A stretch of 64,000 bases of DNA. It comes from DTHT01 sp037444625 (lineage in GTDB: Bacteria > Acidobacteriota > Terriglobia > Bryobacterales > Bryobacteraceae). The DNA lies in the NCBI GenBank assembly GCA_037444625.1, contig JBBIMA010000001.1:62001-126000 (forward strand). Direction: 5' to 3'. How positions within the stretch are numbered: the first letter of the stretch is position 1; every line of letters begins with the position of its first letter. A program made the translations under genes and the position numbers. Shown here piece by piece: positions 24,452 to 34,089 of the stretch. The notes under the pieces are model-generated. The model saw only the letters and a list, made by a program, of their open reading frames with translations. It had not been told where the DNA came from and searched no databases.

Positions 24452-26317
24452 ATGGCTCGCGTCTGGATCCTTGCACTCTTGCTGTCGGCGATCCCGCCCG
24501 GCGCCCCGGCGGCGCCCCTGCGCGCGGTCTTCGAGGGCGCCCTCTGGGAACACCGCTGGGCGCTGAAGGAAATTGATCCCGAGCTGCCCTCGGACTGGTC
24601 GCCGTTTGAGTTTCTGGTGCTGGAGCTCAAGGCCTCTTCGCCCCAGCGGTTCGAGTTGCGCCTGGAGACCGCGCAGGGCAGGCGCAGCCAGCGGCTGCAT
24701 CCCTTCGCCGGCGTCTGGATTCGCGCCGCCGTGCCCTTGCGCTACTTTCTCCGCCCGGACCGCCAGGGCTTCGATCTGGCTTCCCTGGGCAACAAGCCGC
24801 GGGGGACGTTCTGGATCAACCTGTCGGGCTCGGTCGGGCCGCTGAAGGCGGTGGAAGCCGTCGGAGTGGCCATGCCGAACCCGGTCGGGCGGCCGACGCT
24901 AGAGATCCGTGCGGTCCGGCTGGCCAAGGAGGATCCAGGCGACGCGGTGCTGGAGCCGGGGCCGGTAGTGGACGAATTCGGCCAGTGGATTCCGGCCAAC
25001 TGGCCGGGCAAGGCGGCCGGCCTGGATCCGCTGCGCAAAGCCTGGGCGGCCGAAGAGGCCGAGCTGCGCCCGGGGGATTTCGATTACTGCCCCTACGGGG
25101 GTTACCGCAGCCGCAAGGTCCAAGCGACGGGCTTCTTCCGGGTCCAAGAGATTGACGGCCGCTGGTGGTTCGTAGATCCCGACGGGCACTTGTTCTTCTC
25201 GGTGGGCGCCGACGTCATCAGCCCGTATTCCGGCACGCGGACCGAAGGGCGCGAAGCGATCTTCGCCGCACTGCCTCCGGCGGATCTGCTGCCGCCCGGC
25301 AGGCCGGGCGCCGGCTCGAGGCAGGCTTCTTTTTATACCTGGAATCTGCTGCGCCGCTTCGGCCCCCAGTGGCCGGAGAAATGGCTTGAGTTGACCTTCC
25401 GGCGCATGGAGGCCTGGGGACTGAACACGGTGGGGAACTGGTCCGACCCGCGCCTGGGGGCGGCGCGCCGCAAGCCCTACGTCGCCACCCTGCGCGGCTG
25501 GGGTTTGGAAAAAGCGCCCCTGGGCCTGCCGGACGTCTACTCGCCGGAATGGGAGCGCCAGGTCGAGCAGGCGGCTTCCGAGCAGTGCGCCCCGCGCAAG
25601 GACGATCCCTACCTGCTCGGGTACTTCGTGGCCAACGAGCCGCCCTGGCCGGGCCGCGAACTGCTGCTCACCGAGATGATCCTAGAGGGTCCGGCCACCG
25701 CGCTCCAGCGCGAATTGAAAGCCTGGTTGGCGTCCGGGGACACGCCCGAGCGCCGGCGGGCCTTCGTTCTGAGGACCTTCGAGCGGTCGCTGGAGATCAT
25801 CAACCGCGCGATCCGCCGCCACGATCCCAACCACCTGAACTTGGGCATCCGCTTCGGCGGCCGGCCGGCGGAAGACATCATCCGCGCGGCGCGGGTCTTC
25901 GACGTCTACAGCCAGAACATCTACGACTACGCCCCCGAGCCGGCCCTGCTCGACCGCATCCACCGCCTCACGGGCCGGCCCATCATCATCGGCGAGTTCC
26001 ACTTCGGCACTCCCGGCCGCGGTCTGGCGCCCGGCCTTCGGCAGACCCGCGATCAGCAAGAGCGCGGCGCCGCTTACCGTTACTACGTCGAGAACGCCGC
26101 CGCCCACCCGGCCGTGGTGGGAACCCACTGGTTCCAGTGGCTGGACCAGCCGGCCACCGGACGAATGGACGGCGAGAACTACAACATCGGCTGGCTCGAC
26201 GTCACCGACCGGCCTTATGCCGAGCTCGTCCGGGCCGCCCGGACCACCCATCGCCGCCTGGCGGAGGTGCACTCCGGCCGAACGCCCCCGGTCAGCCGGA
26301 AGGCGGAGATACGCTAA
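24452..26317 (+). CDS. Exported clan GH-A glycoside hydrolase, agarase-like
   Basis: A 621-residue protein with a signal peptide (MARVWILALLLSAIPPGAPA). A beta-sandwich-like N-terminal part (about 20-190) precedes a TIM barrel. GRWWFVDPDGHLFFSVGADV and WGLNTVGNWSDP match the barrel start of GH50/GH86-like beta-agarases. The barrel has YFVANEPPW (acid/base Glu near 398) and PIIIGEFHFGTPGRG (nucleophile Glu near 514), the two GH-A positions. AGGAGG at 24442-24447 lies 4 bases before the ATG and fixes the start. The true substrate may be another galactan or a different glycan. Confidence 0.78.
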   Translation: MARVWILALLLSAIPPGAPAAPLRAVFEGALWEHRWALKEIDPELPSDWSPFEFLVLELKASSPQRFELRLETAQGRRSQRLHPFAGVWIRAAVPLRYFLRPDRQGFDLASLGNKPRGTFWINLSGSVGPLKAVEAVGVAMPNPVGRPTLEIRAVRLAKEDPGDAVLEPGPVVDEFGQWIPANWPGKAAGLDPLRKAWAAEEAELRPGDFDYCPYGGYRSRKVQATGFFRVQEIDGRWWFVDPDGHLFFSVGADVISPYSGTRTEGREAIFAALPPADLLPPGRPGAGSRQASFYTWNLLRRFGPQWPEKWLELTFRRMEAWGLNTVGNWSDPRLGAARRKPYVATLRGWGLEKAPLGLPDVYSPEWERQVEQAASEQCAPRKDDPYLLGYFVANEPPWPGRELLLTEMILEGPATALQRELKAWLASGDTPERRRAFVLRTFERSLEIINRAIRRHDPNHLNLGIRFGGRPAEDIIRAARVFDVYSQNIYDYAPEPALLDRIHRLTGRPIIIGEFHFGTPGRGLAPGLRQTRDQQERGAAYRYYVENAAAHPAVVGTHWFQWLDQPATGRMDGENYNIGWLDVTDRPYAELVRAARTTHRRLAEVHSGRTPPVSRKAEIR

Positions 26318-26341
26318 GCTGACGCCGGATAGGAGGCTTGC

Positions 26342-29300
26342 ATGAGACCCAGCCAAGCTGCCGCCTCGCTGCTGTTGCTGAGCCTGGCGCTCGAAGGGGG
26401 CCCGGCGCCCTCCGCCGCGCCCGCCCCGGCCGTCAAGGCCTGGGAGCAGGACGTGGTGATCCCTACCTACCTGGCCGGGCCGCCGGAACCGAATCCCATC
26501 TTCTTTTTCGGCCGGGCTTCCCAAGGGGCCGAAGGCCGCGTCTATCCTTATCCGCTCTACGACCGCCTGACCCAGCGCAAAGCGGACAAGACCTACAGAA
26601 TGGTCTATCTCGAAAACGAATATCTGCGGCTGGGAATTCTGCCGGAAATCGGAGGGCGGTTGTTCGAGGCCGTAGACAAGACTAACAACTATCACTTTGT
26701 TTACCGCCAGCACGTCATCAAGCCGGCGCTGATCGGGCTGATCGGCGCCTGGATTTCCGGCGGCATCGAGTGGAACATTCCCCACCATCACCGGGCCACC
26801 ACCTTCCTGCCCGTGCAGTATCGGATCGAGGCTCAGGCCGACGGCAGCAAGACGGTCTGGGTGGGCGAGCTGGAGCTGCGCCACCGCATGCGCTGGGCGG
26901 TGGGTTACACGCTCCATCCCGGGAGGGCTTACCTGGAGGCCAAGGTTCGCATTCTGAACCGCACGCCGGTGGTCCAGACCATGCTGTGCTTCGCCAACAT
27001 CGCGGTTCACGCCAATGAGAACTACCAGGTCATTTTCCCGCCCCGCACCCAGTGGGGCACCCACCATCACAAGCGGGAGTTCGTGGCCTGGCCCGTGGCC
27101 CGGGGCCGTTACGGCGGGGCGGACTTCGACGGCGTGGACGTGAGCTGGTACAAGAATCACATCGCCTCGAATTCGATTTTCGCCTGGAATTACGAGGATG
27201 ACTTTCTGGCCGGCTACGATCACGGCCGGCAGGCCGGCACCCTGAGCGTGGCCGATCACCATATCGTGCCGGGCAAGAAGCTGTGGACCTGGGGCACCGG
27301 CCCGCGCGGCCGGATGTGGGACAAGATCCTCACCGACGAGGACGGCCCCTACGTCGAGCTGATGGTCGGGGCTTACTCGGACAACCAACCCGACTACAGT
27401 TGGCTTCAGCCTTTCGAGACCAAGGCTTTCTCCATTTATTTGTATCCGTTCCGAGAGATCGGCGGGGTCAAGAACGCCAACCGGGAGGCGGCCGTGAACC
27501 TGGAAGTGTCCCACGGCCGGGTGCGGCTGGGCTTCTGCGCCACGCGGGCGCATCGCGCGGCGGTGGCCTCGCTCAAGGCGGCGGGCAAGACCTTGCTCGA
27601 GGAGACCATTTCGATCAGTCCCGCGCAGCCCTACCTGAAAGAGGTCGCCCTCCCGCCCGGGCTCGAGGAAGGCGCCCTGCGCGCCTCGCTCTCGGCCGGC
27701 GGCAGGGAGTTAGTGGCTTACTCGCCGGTGCGCCCGGCGCCCTCCCCTATGCCCAAACCGGTGCAGCCGCCCCCGCCGCCCGAGGAACTCAAGACCAACG
27801 AAGAGCTTTACCTGACCGGCCTGCGCATCGAGCAGTTCCACCATCCGACCCTGGAGCCCGACCCCTACTGGGAGGAGGCCCTGCGGCGCGATCCGGGCGA
27901 CGTACGGGTCAACACCGCCCTGGGCATCAACTATCTCAAGAAGGCTCGCTTCGCGGAGGCCGAGCGCCTGTTTCGCAAGGCGCTCGAACGCGCCACTTAC
28001 AACTACACCACGCCCAAGGACGGGGAAGCGACTTACTACTTGGGGCTGGCCCTGAAGGCCCAGGGCCGAAAGCAGGAGGCCTTCCGGCAATGTTACCTGG
28101 CCACCTGGAGCCTGGCCTGGCGGGCCGCGGGCTATTACTGTCTGGCGGAGATAGCGGCCGGGGAGGACGCCGCGGCCGCGCTGGATTTCCTCGACCGGTC
28201 GCTCGAAGCCAATGCCCTCAACCTGCGCGCGCTGGCTCTGAAGGCCGCCATGCTGCGCCGTCTCGGACGGCGGCAGGAGGCGCTGGCGGCGATTGCGGCC
28301 GCCCGGCGCTCGACCGACCCGTTGGACGTCCGCCTGTGGGCCGAGCGCCTGCTGGCCTCACCCGACCCGGCGGCGGAGAAAGAGCTGGCGGCGGTCTTCC
28401 GCACCCATCCCGCCACGGCCTTGGAAACCGCCGCCGAGTATCTCGACGCCGGCCTCTGGGCCGACGGCGCGGCCGTGCTTTCCCGCGCCGCGGCGGCCGA
28501 GGAGGGCAAGCCCTCGCCGCTGGTTTACTACTATCTGGCTTACTTCGCCGAGAAGACGGGGCAGAAGCAGAAGGCGGCCGAGTATCGCGCGCTGGCCCGC
28601 CGGATGCCCCCCGATTACGTGTTTCCCTTCCAGCAGGAAGCCATCGAGGTTCTGGCGGCGGCCATCGAGCGCGACCCGAGCGATCCCCGCGCCCCCTACT
28701 ATCTGGGCAATCTGCTGTACGACTGGCAACCGCAGCGGGCCGTGAAGCTCTGGGAGCAGGCGGCGGCACTGGAGGATTCCTTTCCCATCGTGCAGCGCAA
28801 CCTGGCGGTCGCCTACTCCCGAGCCGCTTCGGGCAGCGATCTGAAGCAGGCCATCGCGCGCCTGGAAAAGGCGGTCGCGGCCCCGCGCAACTACGCGCTG
28901 CATTTCGCCGAACTGGACGCTCTTTACGAGGCGGCCGGCGCGGCGCCGGAAACCCGTCTGGCGTTGCTGGAGCGCCATCACGAAGTGGTCTCGGAGCGGG
29001 ACGACGCGCTGGCCCGCGAGATCGGCCTCAAGGTCGTACTGGGCAAGTACGACGAGGCGATCCGGCTGATGACCGGCCGGCGCTTCGCGGTGTGGGAGGG
29101 CGGCTCGATCAACGTGGCCGACGACTGGACGGACGCCCACCTGCTGCGGGGCCACAGCCGCCTGGAGGCGGGACGCTACCGGGAGGCGCTGAGCGACTAC
29201 CAGGCGGCGCTGGCGGTGCCGGACAATCTGCCTGCCGAGAGGCGATGGGGCGGTTCGCGCGAGGCGGAAGTGGCCTACTGGATCGGCTGCGCGCATGAAG

Positions 29301-29698
29301 CCCTGGGGGAGCGCGAGCAGGCGGAGCGTTTCTGGCAGAAGGCGGCCGCGGCGGGGGGACCGCGTTTGCGCACGGCGGGAGCGAGCGGCCAGACCTACTA
29401 CCAAGCGCGGGCGCTGGAGAAGCTGGGCCGGCGCCAGGAGGCGCGCGCTCTGTTCGAGGAGCTCGTACGCGCGGGCGAGCGGGCGCTCGGCCAGGCGCCG
29501 GCCGAGATTGACTTCTTCGCCTCCTTCGGCGAGCAGCAATCGCAGCGCAGCCGGCTGGCCGGCGCGCATTATCTGGCCGGCCTGGGGCGGCTCGGGCTGG
29601 GCGAACAGGAGAAGGCGCGCGCGGAGTTTCTGGAAGCTCTGCGGTTCAGTCCGGATCATTTGGGCGCCCGGACGCAGTTGGCCCGGCTGGGCCGCTAG
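26342..29698 (+). CDS. Exported DUF5107 and tetratricopeptide-repeat protein
   Basis: An 1118-residue protein with a signal peptide ending near APSAAPAPA. Residues of about 60-370 match the DUF5107 architecture: LENEYLRLGILPEIGGRLFE, GGIEWNIPHHHRATTF, ANENYQVIFPP and LWTWGTGPRGRMWDKI, a galactose-mutarotase-like beta fold. A proline linker (about 463-480) leads to many TPR units to the end, for example VNTALGINYLKKARFAEAER and YLGNLLYDWQPQRAVKLWEQ. Such proteins occur in carbohydrate gene sets; the exact activity is unknown. The start is fixed by AGGAGG at 26331-26336. It lies 24 bases after the hydrolase gene, so they are probably cotranscribed. Confidence 0.85.
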   Translation: MRPSQAAASLLLLSLALEGGPAPSAAPAPAVKAWEQDVVIPTYLAGPPEPNPIFFFGRASQGAEGRVYPYPLYDRLTQRKADKTYRMVYLENEYLRLGILPEIGGRLFEAVDKTNNYHFVYRQHVIKPALIGLIGAWISGGIEWNIPHHHRATTFLPVQYRIEAQADGSKTVWVGELELRHRMRWAVGYTLHPGRAYLEAKVRILNRTPVVQTMLCFANIAVHANENYQVIFPPRTQWGTHHHKREFVAWPVARGRYGGADFDGVDVSWYKNHIASNSIFAWNYEDDFLAGYDHGRQAGTLSVADHHIVPGKKLWTWGTGPRGRMWDKILTDEDGPYVELMVGAYSDNQPDYSWLQPFETKAFSIYLYPFREIGGVKNANREAAVNLEVSHGRVRLGFCATRAHRAAVASLKAAGKTLLEETISISPAQPYLKEVALPPGLEEGALRASLSAGGRELVAYSPVRPAPSPMPKPVQPPPPPEELKTNEELYLTGLRIEQFHHPTLEPDPYWEEALRRDPGDVRVNTALGINYLKKARFAEAERLFRKALERATYNYTTPKDGEATYYLGLALKAQGRKQEAFRQCYLATWSLAWRAAGYYCLAEIAAGEDAAAALDFLDRSLEANALNLRALALKAAMLRRLGRRQEALAAIAAARRSTDPLDVRLWAERLLASPDPAAEKELAAVFRTHPATALETAAEYLDAGLWADGAAVLSRAAAAEEGKPSPLVYYYLAYFAEKTGQKQKAAEYRALARRMPPDYVFPFQQEAIEVLAAAIERDPSDPRAPYYLGNLLYDWQPQRAVKLWEQAAALEDSFPIVQRNLAVAYSRAASGSDLKQAIARLEKAVAAPRNYALHFAELDALYEAAGAAPETRLALLERHHEVVSERDDALAREIGLKVVLGKYDEAIRLMTGRRFAVWEGGSINVADDWTDAHLLRGHSRLEAGRYREALSDYQAALAVPDNLPAERRWGGSREAEVAYWIGCAHEALGEREQAERFWQKAAAAGGPRLRTAGASGQTYYQARALEKLGRRQEARALFEELVRAGERALGQAPAEIDFFASFGEQQSQRSRLAGAHYLAGLGRLGLGEQEKARAEFLEALRFSPDHLGARTQLARLGR

Positions 29699-29736
29699 GG
29701 GTCGGGCGAGGCGGGCCGCGCGGCCGGCGGCCGCGA

Positions 29737-29766
29737 TTGACAGGCTTCCGCGCGGCTTGTTAGCCT
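29737..29766 (+). promoter_or_regulatory. Possible promoter of the glycine cleavage operon
   Basis: A perfect TTGACA (29737-29742) is followed after 18 bases by a weak TAGCCT (29761-29766). The start site would be close to the gcvT ATG. The 77-base gap holds no glycine riboswitch. Confidence 0.3.
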
Positions 29767-29775
29767 GCTGGGTTG

Positions 29776-30885
29776 ATGTCCGCAGCGGCGCCTTTGAAGC
29801 GCACGCCTCTTTACGATCTTCACCGCCAACTAGGCGCGCGGATGGTGGGCTTCGGCGGCTGGGAGATGCCCGTGCAGTATTCGGGCATCGTCGAGGAGCA
29901 CCTGGCGGTGCGCCGCGCCGTCGGCTTGTTCGACGTCAGCCACATGGGCGAGATCGAAATCCGCGGCCCGGAGGCGCTGGCGCTGACCGAGTTCGTCACC
30001 ACCAACCAGGCGAGCCGCTTAAGAGTCGGGCAGGCGCAGTACTCGGCCCTGCTTTACGAGCACGGCGGCTTCGTGGACGATCTGCTGGTGCACAAGGTGG
30101 CCGACGACCACTATTTCCTGTGCGTCAACGCCGCCAATCAGGAGAAGGATTACGAGCACATCCGGCGGCGGAACCGCTTCCGGGCGGAGGTGGAGTTCGC
30201 CGGCCCGCGCTACGCCCAGCTCGCTTTGCAGGGGCCGCGCGCTCTGCAAACGCTGGCCAAGCTGACCGAGACGGATCTGAGCGCCATCGCCTACTATCAC
30301 TTCACCGACGGCAGGGTGGCGGGCGCGCCGGCGCGCATCGCCCGCACGGGCTACACCGGCGAGGACGGCTTCGAGCTGTATCTGGCGCCGGCCGAGGCGC
30401 CCCGCATCTTCCGCGAGCTGCTGGGGGCGGGGGCGGAATTCGGCATCCGGCCCTGCGGGCTGGGGGCGCGCAACACGCTGCGGCTGGAAGCCAAGATGGC
30501 GCTCTACGGGCACGAGATTGACGCCAGCATCCGCCCGCCGGAAGCGGACTTGAACTGGATCGTGAAGATGGACAAGGGTGAGTTCGTGGGGCGGGAGGCG
30601 CTGGAGCGGCTGGCGGCGGCCGGTGTGCGGCGCAAGCTGATGGGCTTCGAGATGCGGGGGCCGGGGATCGCGCGGGACGGCTACCCGGTGTATGTGGAGG
30701 GCCGCCCGGCGGGCTGGGTGACCAGCGGAGGGCCGGCGCCCTATCTGAACAAAAACATCGGATTGTGTTATCTCCCTCTGGAGCTGGCCCGGATCGGGCG
30801 CCCCATCGAAATCGCCGTCCGCGGCCGGCTCATCCCGGCGGAAACCGTGCGCACCCCTTTTTACAAGCGCGCCCGGCCCGACTAG
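29776..30885 (+). CDS. gcvT: Glycine cleavage system T protein (aminomethyltransferase)
   Basis: Transfers the methylene unit from aminomethyl-lipoyl-H protein to tetrahydrofolate. The 369-residue protein has GARMVGFGGWEMPVQYSG, GLFDVSHMGEI, the folate-site segment GFVDDLLVHK, RTGYTGEDGFELY and GLGARNTLRLEA, all typical. ATG 29776 is preferred over the adjacent TTG at 29773. It is the first gene of gcvT-gcvH-gcvPA-gcvPB. Confidence 0.96.
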   Translation: MSAAAPLKRTPLYDLHRQLGARMVGFGGWEMPVQYSGIVEEHLAVRRAVGLFDVSHMGEIEIRGPEALALTEFVTTNQASRLRVGQAQYSALLYEHGGFVDDLLVHKVADDHYFLCVNAANQEKDYEHIRRRNRFRAEVEFAGPRYAQLALQGPRALQTLAKLTETDLSAIAYYHFTDGRVAGAPARIARTGYTGEDGFELYLAPAEAPRIFRELLGAGAEFGIRPCGLGARNTLRLEAKMALYGHEIDASIRPPEADLNWIVKMDKGEFVGREALERLAAAGVRRKLMGFEMRGPGIARDGYPVYVEGRPAGWVTSGGPAPYLNKNIGLCYLPLELARIGRPIEIAVRGRLIPAETVRTPFYKRARPD

Positions 30886-30894
30886 CGAGGCAGC

Positions 30895-31278
30895 ATGTAT
30901 CCGGACGAGTTCAAGTACACACGAGAGCACGAATGGGTCAAGGTCGAGGGCGACCTGGGCGTGGTGGGCATCACCTTTCACGCCCAGCAGGCGCTGGGCG
31001 ACATCGTCTACGTGGAGTTGCCCAAGGTGGGCAGCCAGGCCGTGCAAGGCAAGGCCATCGGCACCGTGGAGTCCGTCAAAGCGGTCTCGGACATCTACGC
31101 TCCGGTCTCCGGCGAGGTGGTCGAGGTCAACGAAACTCTGACCCAGACCCCGGAGTTGCTCAACCGGGATCCGCACGGGGAGGCCTGGTTGGCTAAAATC
31201 CGGCTGAGCGCCCCCGAGGAGCTCGAGCGCCTGCTCTCCGCCGCCCAGTACCGCGATTTGGTGGCCGAGGAATCCTGA
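30895..31278 (+). CDS. gcvH: Glycine cleavage system H protein (lipoyl carrier)
   Basis: The 127-residue shuttle protein carrying lipoate between the P, T and L proteins. TREHEWVKVEGDLGVVGIT opens the domain and GTVESVKAVSDIYAP carries the lipoylated lysine at about residue 63. NRDPHGEAWLAKIRLS ends the domain. It starts 9 bases after gcvT and 1 base before the gcvPA start region. Confidence 0.97.
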   Translation: MYPDEFKYTREHEWVKVEGDLGVVGITFHAQQALGDIVYVELPKVGSQAVQGKAIGTVESVKAVSDIYAPVSGEVVEVNETLTQTPELLNRDPHGEAWLAKIRLSAPEELERLLSAAQYRDLVAEES

Positions 31279-31279
31279 G

Positions 31280-32611
31280 GTGCGCTACCTGCCCAAGTCC
31301 GAGGCCGACCGCCGGGCCATGCTGGAGGCGATCGGGCTGGAGTCGCTCGAGGAGCTGTTCAGCCAGATTCCGCCCGAGTTGCGGCTGAGCGAGCCGCTCC
31401 GGCTGGGCCCGGGCCTCTCGGAGTACGAGGTGCTGGAATACTTCCGGGAGCAGGGACGGCGCAACGCGACCTATCCGTCGTTTTTGGGAGCGGGCGCCTA
31501 CCGGCACTATCGCCCCAGCCTGGTGGACGTAGTGGCCTCCCGGGGCGAGTTCCTCACCGCCTACACGCCTTACCAGGCGGAAATCTCCCAGGGCATCCTG
31601 GCCTCGATCTTCGAGTTCCAAACCATGATCTGCCAGTTGACCGGGATGGAAGCGGCCAACGCCTCGATGTACGACGGCTCGACCGCCATGACCGAGGCGG
31701 CCCTGATGGCGGTGCGGATCACGGGTCGGGATCGCATCGTGGTGGGGGCCGGCGTGCATCCCGAGTACCGGGAGGTGCTGCGCACGTACGCGCGCAACCA
31801 GGCCATGCAGGTGGTCGAGGCGCCCTACGAGCCGGAATCGGGCGCCACCGATGCGGCCCGCGCGGCCCAGTTGCTGGACGGGCGCACGGCGGCGCTGATC
31901 CTGCAATCGCCCAATTTCTTCGGCGTCCTGGAGCCTTTGCAGGCGGCGGCCGAAGCGGCCCACTGCGCCGGCGCTCTGCTGGTGCACGTCTTCACGGAGG
32001 CGGTCTCGCTCGGCCTGCTGGCCCCGTGCGAGCAGGCCGATATCGTAGCGGGCGAACTCCAGTCCTTCGCCATTCCGCCCGGCTTCGGGGGCCCCTACGC
32101 CGGGGTGATCGCCACGCGCGAGAAGTACGTCCGCCAGTTGCCCGGGCGCCTGGTGGGGCAGACCACCGACAGCCGGGGCCGGCGGGCTTTCTGCCTGACG
32201 CTCTCCACGCGCGAACAGCACATCCGCCGGGAACGGGCGACCTCGAACATCTGCACCAATCAGGCGCTGGTGGCGCTGATGGCGACGGTCTTCATGACCG
32301 TCTACGGCAAGCAGGGGCTGCGCGAGCTGGCCGAGCAGAATCTGGCCAAGGCGCACTACCTGGCCGGGAAGCTGCCGCGGCGGTTCTCGGGCCGCTTCTT
32401 CAACGAATTCGTGGCGCGCGCCGAGGGCGCCTCCCCGGAGCGGATCAACCGGGCGTTGCTGGAGAAGAGGATCATCGGCGGGCTGCCGCTGGGGCGCTTC
32501 TATCCCGAGCTGGCCGACTGCCTGCTGCTGTGCGCCACCGAGATGAGCCGGCGGGAAGAGATGGACGCGGTGGCCGAGGCTTTCGCCGACGCCGCGGGAG
32601 GGCGGATGTGA
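31280..32611 (+). CDS. gcvPA: Glycine dehydrogenase (decarboxylating) subunit 1, GcvPA
   Basis: The N-terminal half of the P protein, encoded separately as in many bacteria with a heteromeric PLP enzyme. The 443-residue protein starts MRYLPKSEADRRAMLEAIG, the subunit-1 hallmark. SFLGAGAYRHYRPSLVD, TAYTPYQAEISQGILASIFE, YDGSTAMTEA, PPGFGGPYAGVIA and RATSNICTNQAL are conserved. This subunit lacks the PLP lysine, which is in GcvPB. The start is GTG at 31280, one base after the gcvH stop. Confidence 0.95.
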   Translation: MRYLPKSEADRRAMLEAIGLESLEELFSQIPPELRLSEPLRLGPGLSEYEVLEYFREQGRRNATYPSFLGAGAYRHYRPSLVDVVASRGEFLTAYTPYQAEISQGILASIFEFQTMICQLTGMEAANASMYDGSTAMTEAALMAVRITGRDRIVVGAGVHPEYREVLRTYARNQAMQVVEAPYEPESGATDAARAAQLLDGRTAALILQSPNFFGVLEPLQAAAEAAHCAGALLVHVFTEAVSLGLLAPCEQADIVAGELQSFAIPPGFGGPYAGVIATREKYVRQLPGRLVGQTTDSRGRRAFCLTLSTREQHIRRERATSNICTNQALVALMATVFMTVYGKQGLRELAEQNLAKAHYLAGKLPRRFSGRFFNEFVARAEGASPERINRALLEKRIIGGLPLGRFYPELADCLLLCATEMSRREEMDAVAEAFADAAGGRM

Positions 32612-34089
32612 TCGGGAAAGTGCGCAGCCACATCGTGCAGGAGGAGCCGCTGGTGTTCGAGCTCAGCTCGGCCGGCAAGCGGGGCTTCCAGTTGCCTGCC
32701 TTGGACGTGCCGGCGGCGGATCCGGCCGCGGCGTTGGGCGCGGAGAACGTGCGGGGGCCGCTGGAGGGCTTCCCCGAGGTCAGCGAAGTCGAGGCGCTGC
32801 GCCACTTCACGCGGCTGTCCACCTGGAACTACGCCATTGACCTGGGCATGTACCCGCTGGGGTCCTGCACCATGAAGTACAACCCCCGGGCCCACGAGGA
32901 GGCGGCTCGGGTGGAGGGTCTGGCCTGGGCCCATCCCTATCAGCCCGAGGAGCTGGCGCAAGGCTGCCTGGAGATCATGGCCCGACTGGAGGAGGCGCTG
33001 GCCGAGATCACCGGCATGGACGCCGTGTCCCTCCAGCCGGCCGCGGGGGCGCACGGCGAGCTGACCGGTATCCTGCTGGTGCGGGCGCTGCTGGAGACCC
33101 GGGGCAACCCGCGCCGCAAGATCCTGATCCCGGATTCGGCTCACGGCACCAACCCCGCCACCGCCGCCATCGCCGGCTACGCGGTTGAGAACATCAAGTC
33201 CAACGCCCGCGGCATGATTGATCTGGAGGCCTTCCCCGGGCTGGTGACCGAGGAGGTGGCGGCCCTGATGCTCACCAACCCGAACACCCTGGGGGTCTTC
33301 GAGGTCAACATCGCGCGGATCGCCGAAATCCTGCATGAAAAGGGCGCGCTGCTTTACATGGACGGGGCCAACATGAACGCCCTGGTAGGCGTGACGCGTC
33401 CCGGCGATGCGGGCGTGGACGTGCTGCATTTGAACCTGCACAAGACGTTCTCCACGCCCCACGGCGGGGGAGGTCCGGGCAGCGGGCCCGTGGCGGTCAA
33501 GCGGGAACTCGAGCCTTTCCTGCCCAAGCCGCGCTTGAAGCGGGAAGGCGGCCGCTGGCGGCTGGATTACGACCGCCCGCAATCCATCGGGCGGGTGCGC
33601 GCCTTCTACGGCAACTTCGGAGTGCTGGTGCGCGCGCTGGCCTACATCCTGGCCTGCGGGGCCGAAGGGCTGCGCGCCGCCACCCTGGACGCGGTGCTCA
33701 ACTCCAACTACGTCCGCAAGGCCCTGGAGCCTTATTACGATCTGCCCCACCGCGAGCCCTCGATGCACGAGTGCGTCTTCAGCGACCAGCGCCAGGCTCG
33801 CCGCGGCGTACGCACCATGGACATCGCCAAGCGCCTGATTGACTACGGCTTCCATCCCTACACGGTGAGTTTCCCCCTGATTGTGCCGGGCGCCCTGATG
33901 ATCGAGCCGACCGAAAGCGAGAGCCGGCGCGAGCTGGACCTTTTCATCCAGGCCATGATCGCGATCGCCCGGGAGGCGGAGGAGAATCCGGAGCTGGTGC
34001 GCACGGCGCCCCACACCACGCGCACCAGCCGCGTGGACGAGGTGACCGCGGCGCGCAAACCCGTGCTGCGCTGGCGGCCCGGATCCTAA
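32608..34089 (+). CDS. gcvPB: Glycine dehydrogenase (decarboxylating) subunit 2, GcvPB
   Basis: The PLP-binding half of the P protein. The 493-residue protein has MYPLGSCTMKYNPR, LQPAAGAHGELTGIL, DSAHGTNPATAA, LYMDGANMNALVG and the PLP lysine in LNLHKTFSTPHGGGGPG. The GTG at 32608 overlaps the gcvPA stop by 4 bases (GTGA), giving equal amounts of both subunits. The next gene begins on the base after the stop. Confidence 0.96.
   Translation: MIGKVRSHIVQEEPLVFELSSAGKRGFQLPALDVPAADPAAALGAENVRGPLEGFPEVSEVEALRHFTRLSTWNYAIDLGMYPLGSCTMKYNPRAHEEAARVEGLAWAHPYQPEELAQGCLEIMARLEEALAEITGMDAVSLQPAAGAHGELTGILLVRALLETRGNPRRKILIPDSAHGTNPATAAIAGYAVENIKSNARGMIDLEAFPGLVTEEVAALMLTNPNTLGVFEVNIARIAEILHEKGALLYMDGANMNALVGVTRPGDAGVDVLHLNLHKTFSTPHGGGGPGSGPVAVKRELEPFLPKPRLKREGGRWRLDYDRPQSIGRVRAFYGNFGVLVRALAYILACGAEGLRAATLDAVLNSNYVRKALEPYYDLPHREPSMHECVFSDQRQARRGVRTMDIAKRLIDYGFHPYTVSFPLIVPGALMIEPTESESRRELDLFIQAMIAIAREAEENPELVRTAPHTTRTSRVDEVTAARKPVLRWRPGS

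Noticed and set aside
29699..29775. Possible glycine riboswitch before gcvT
   Set aside because: The gap is only 77 bases and shows none of the conserved glycine aptamer elements.
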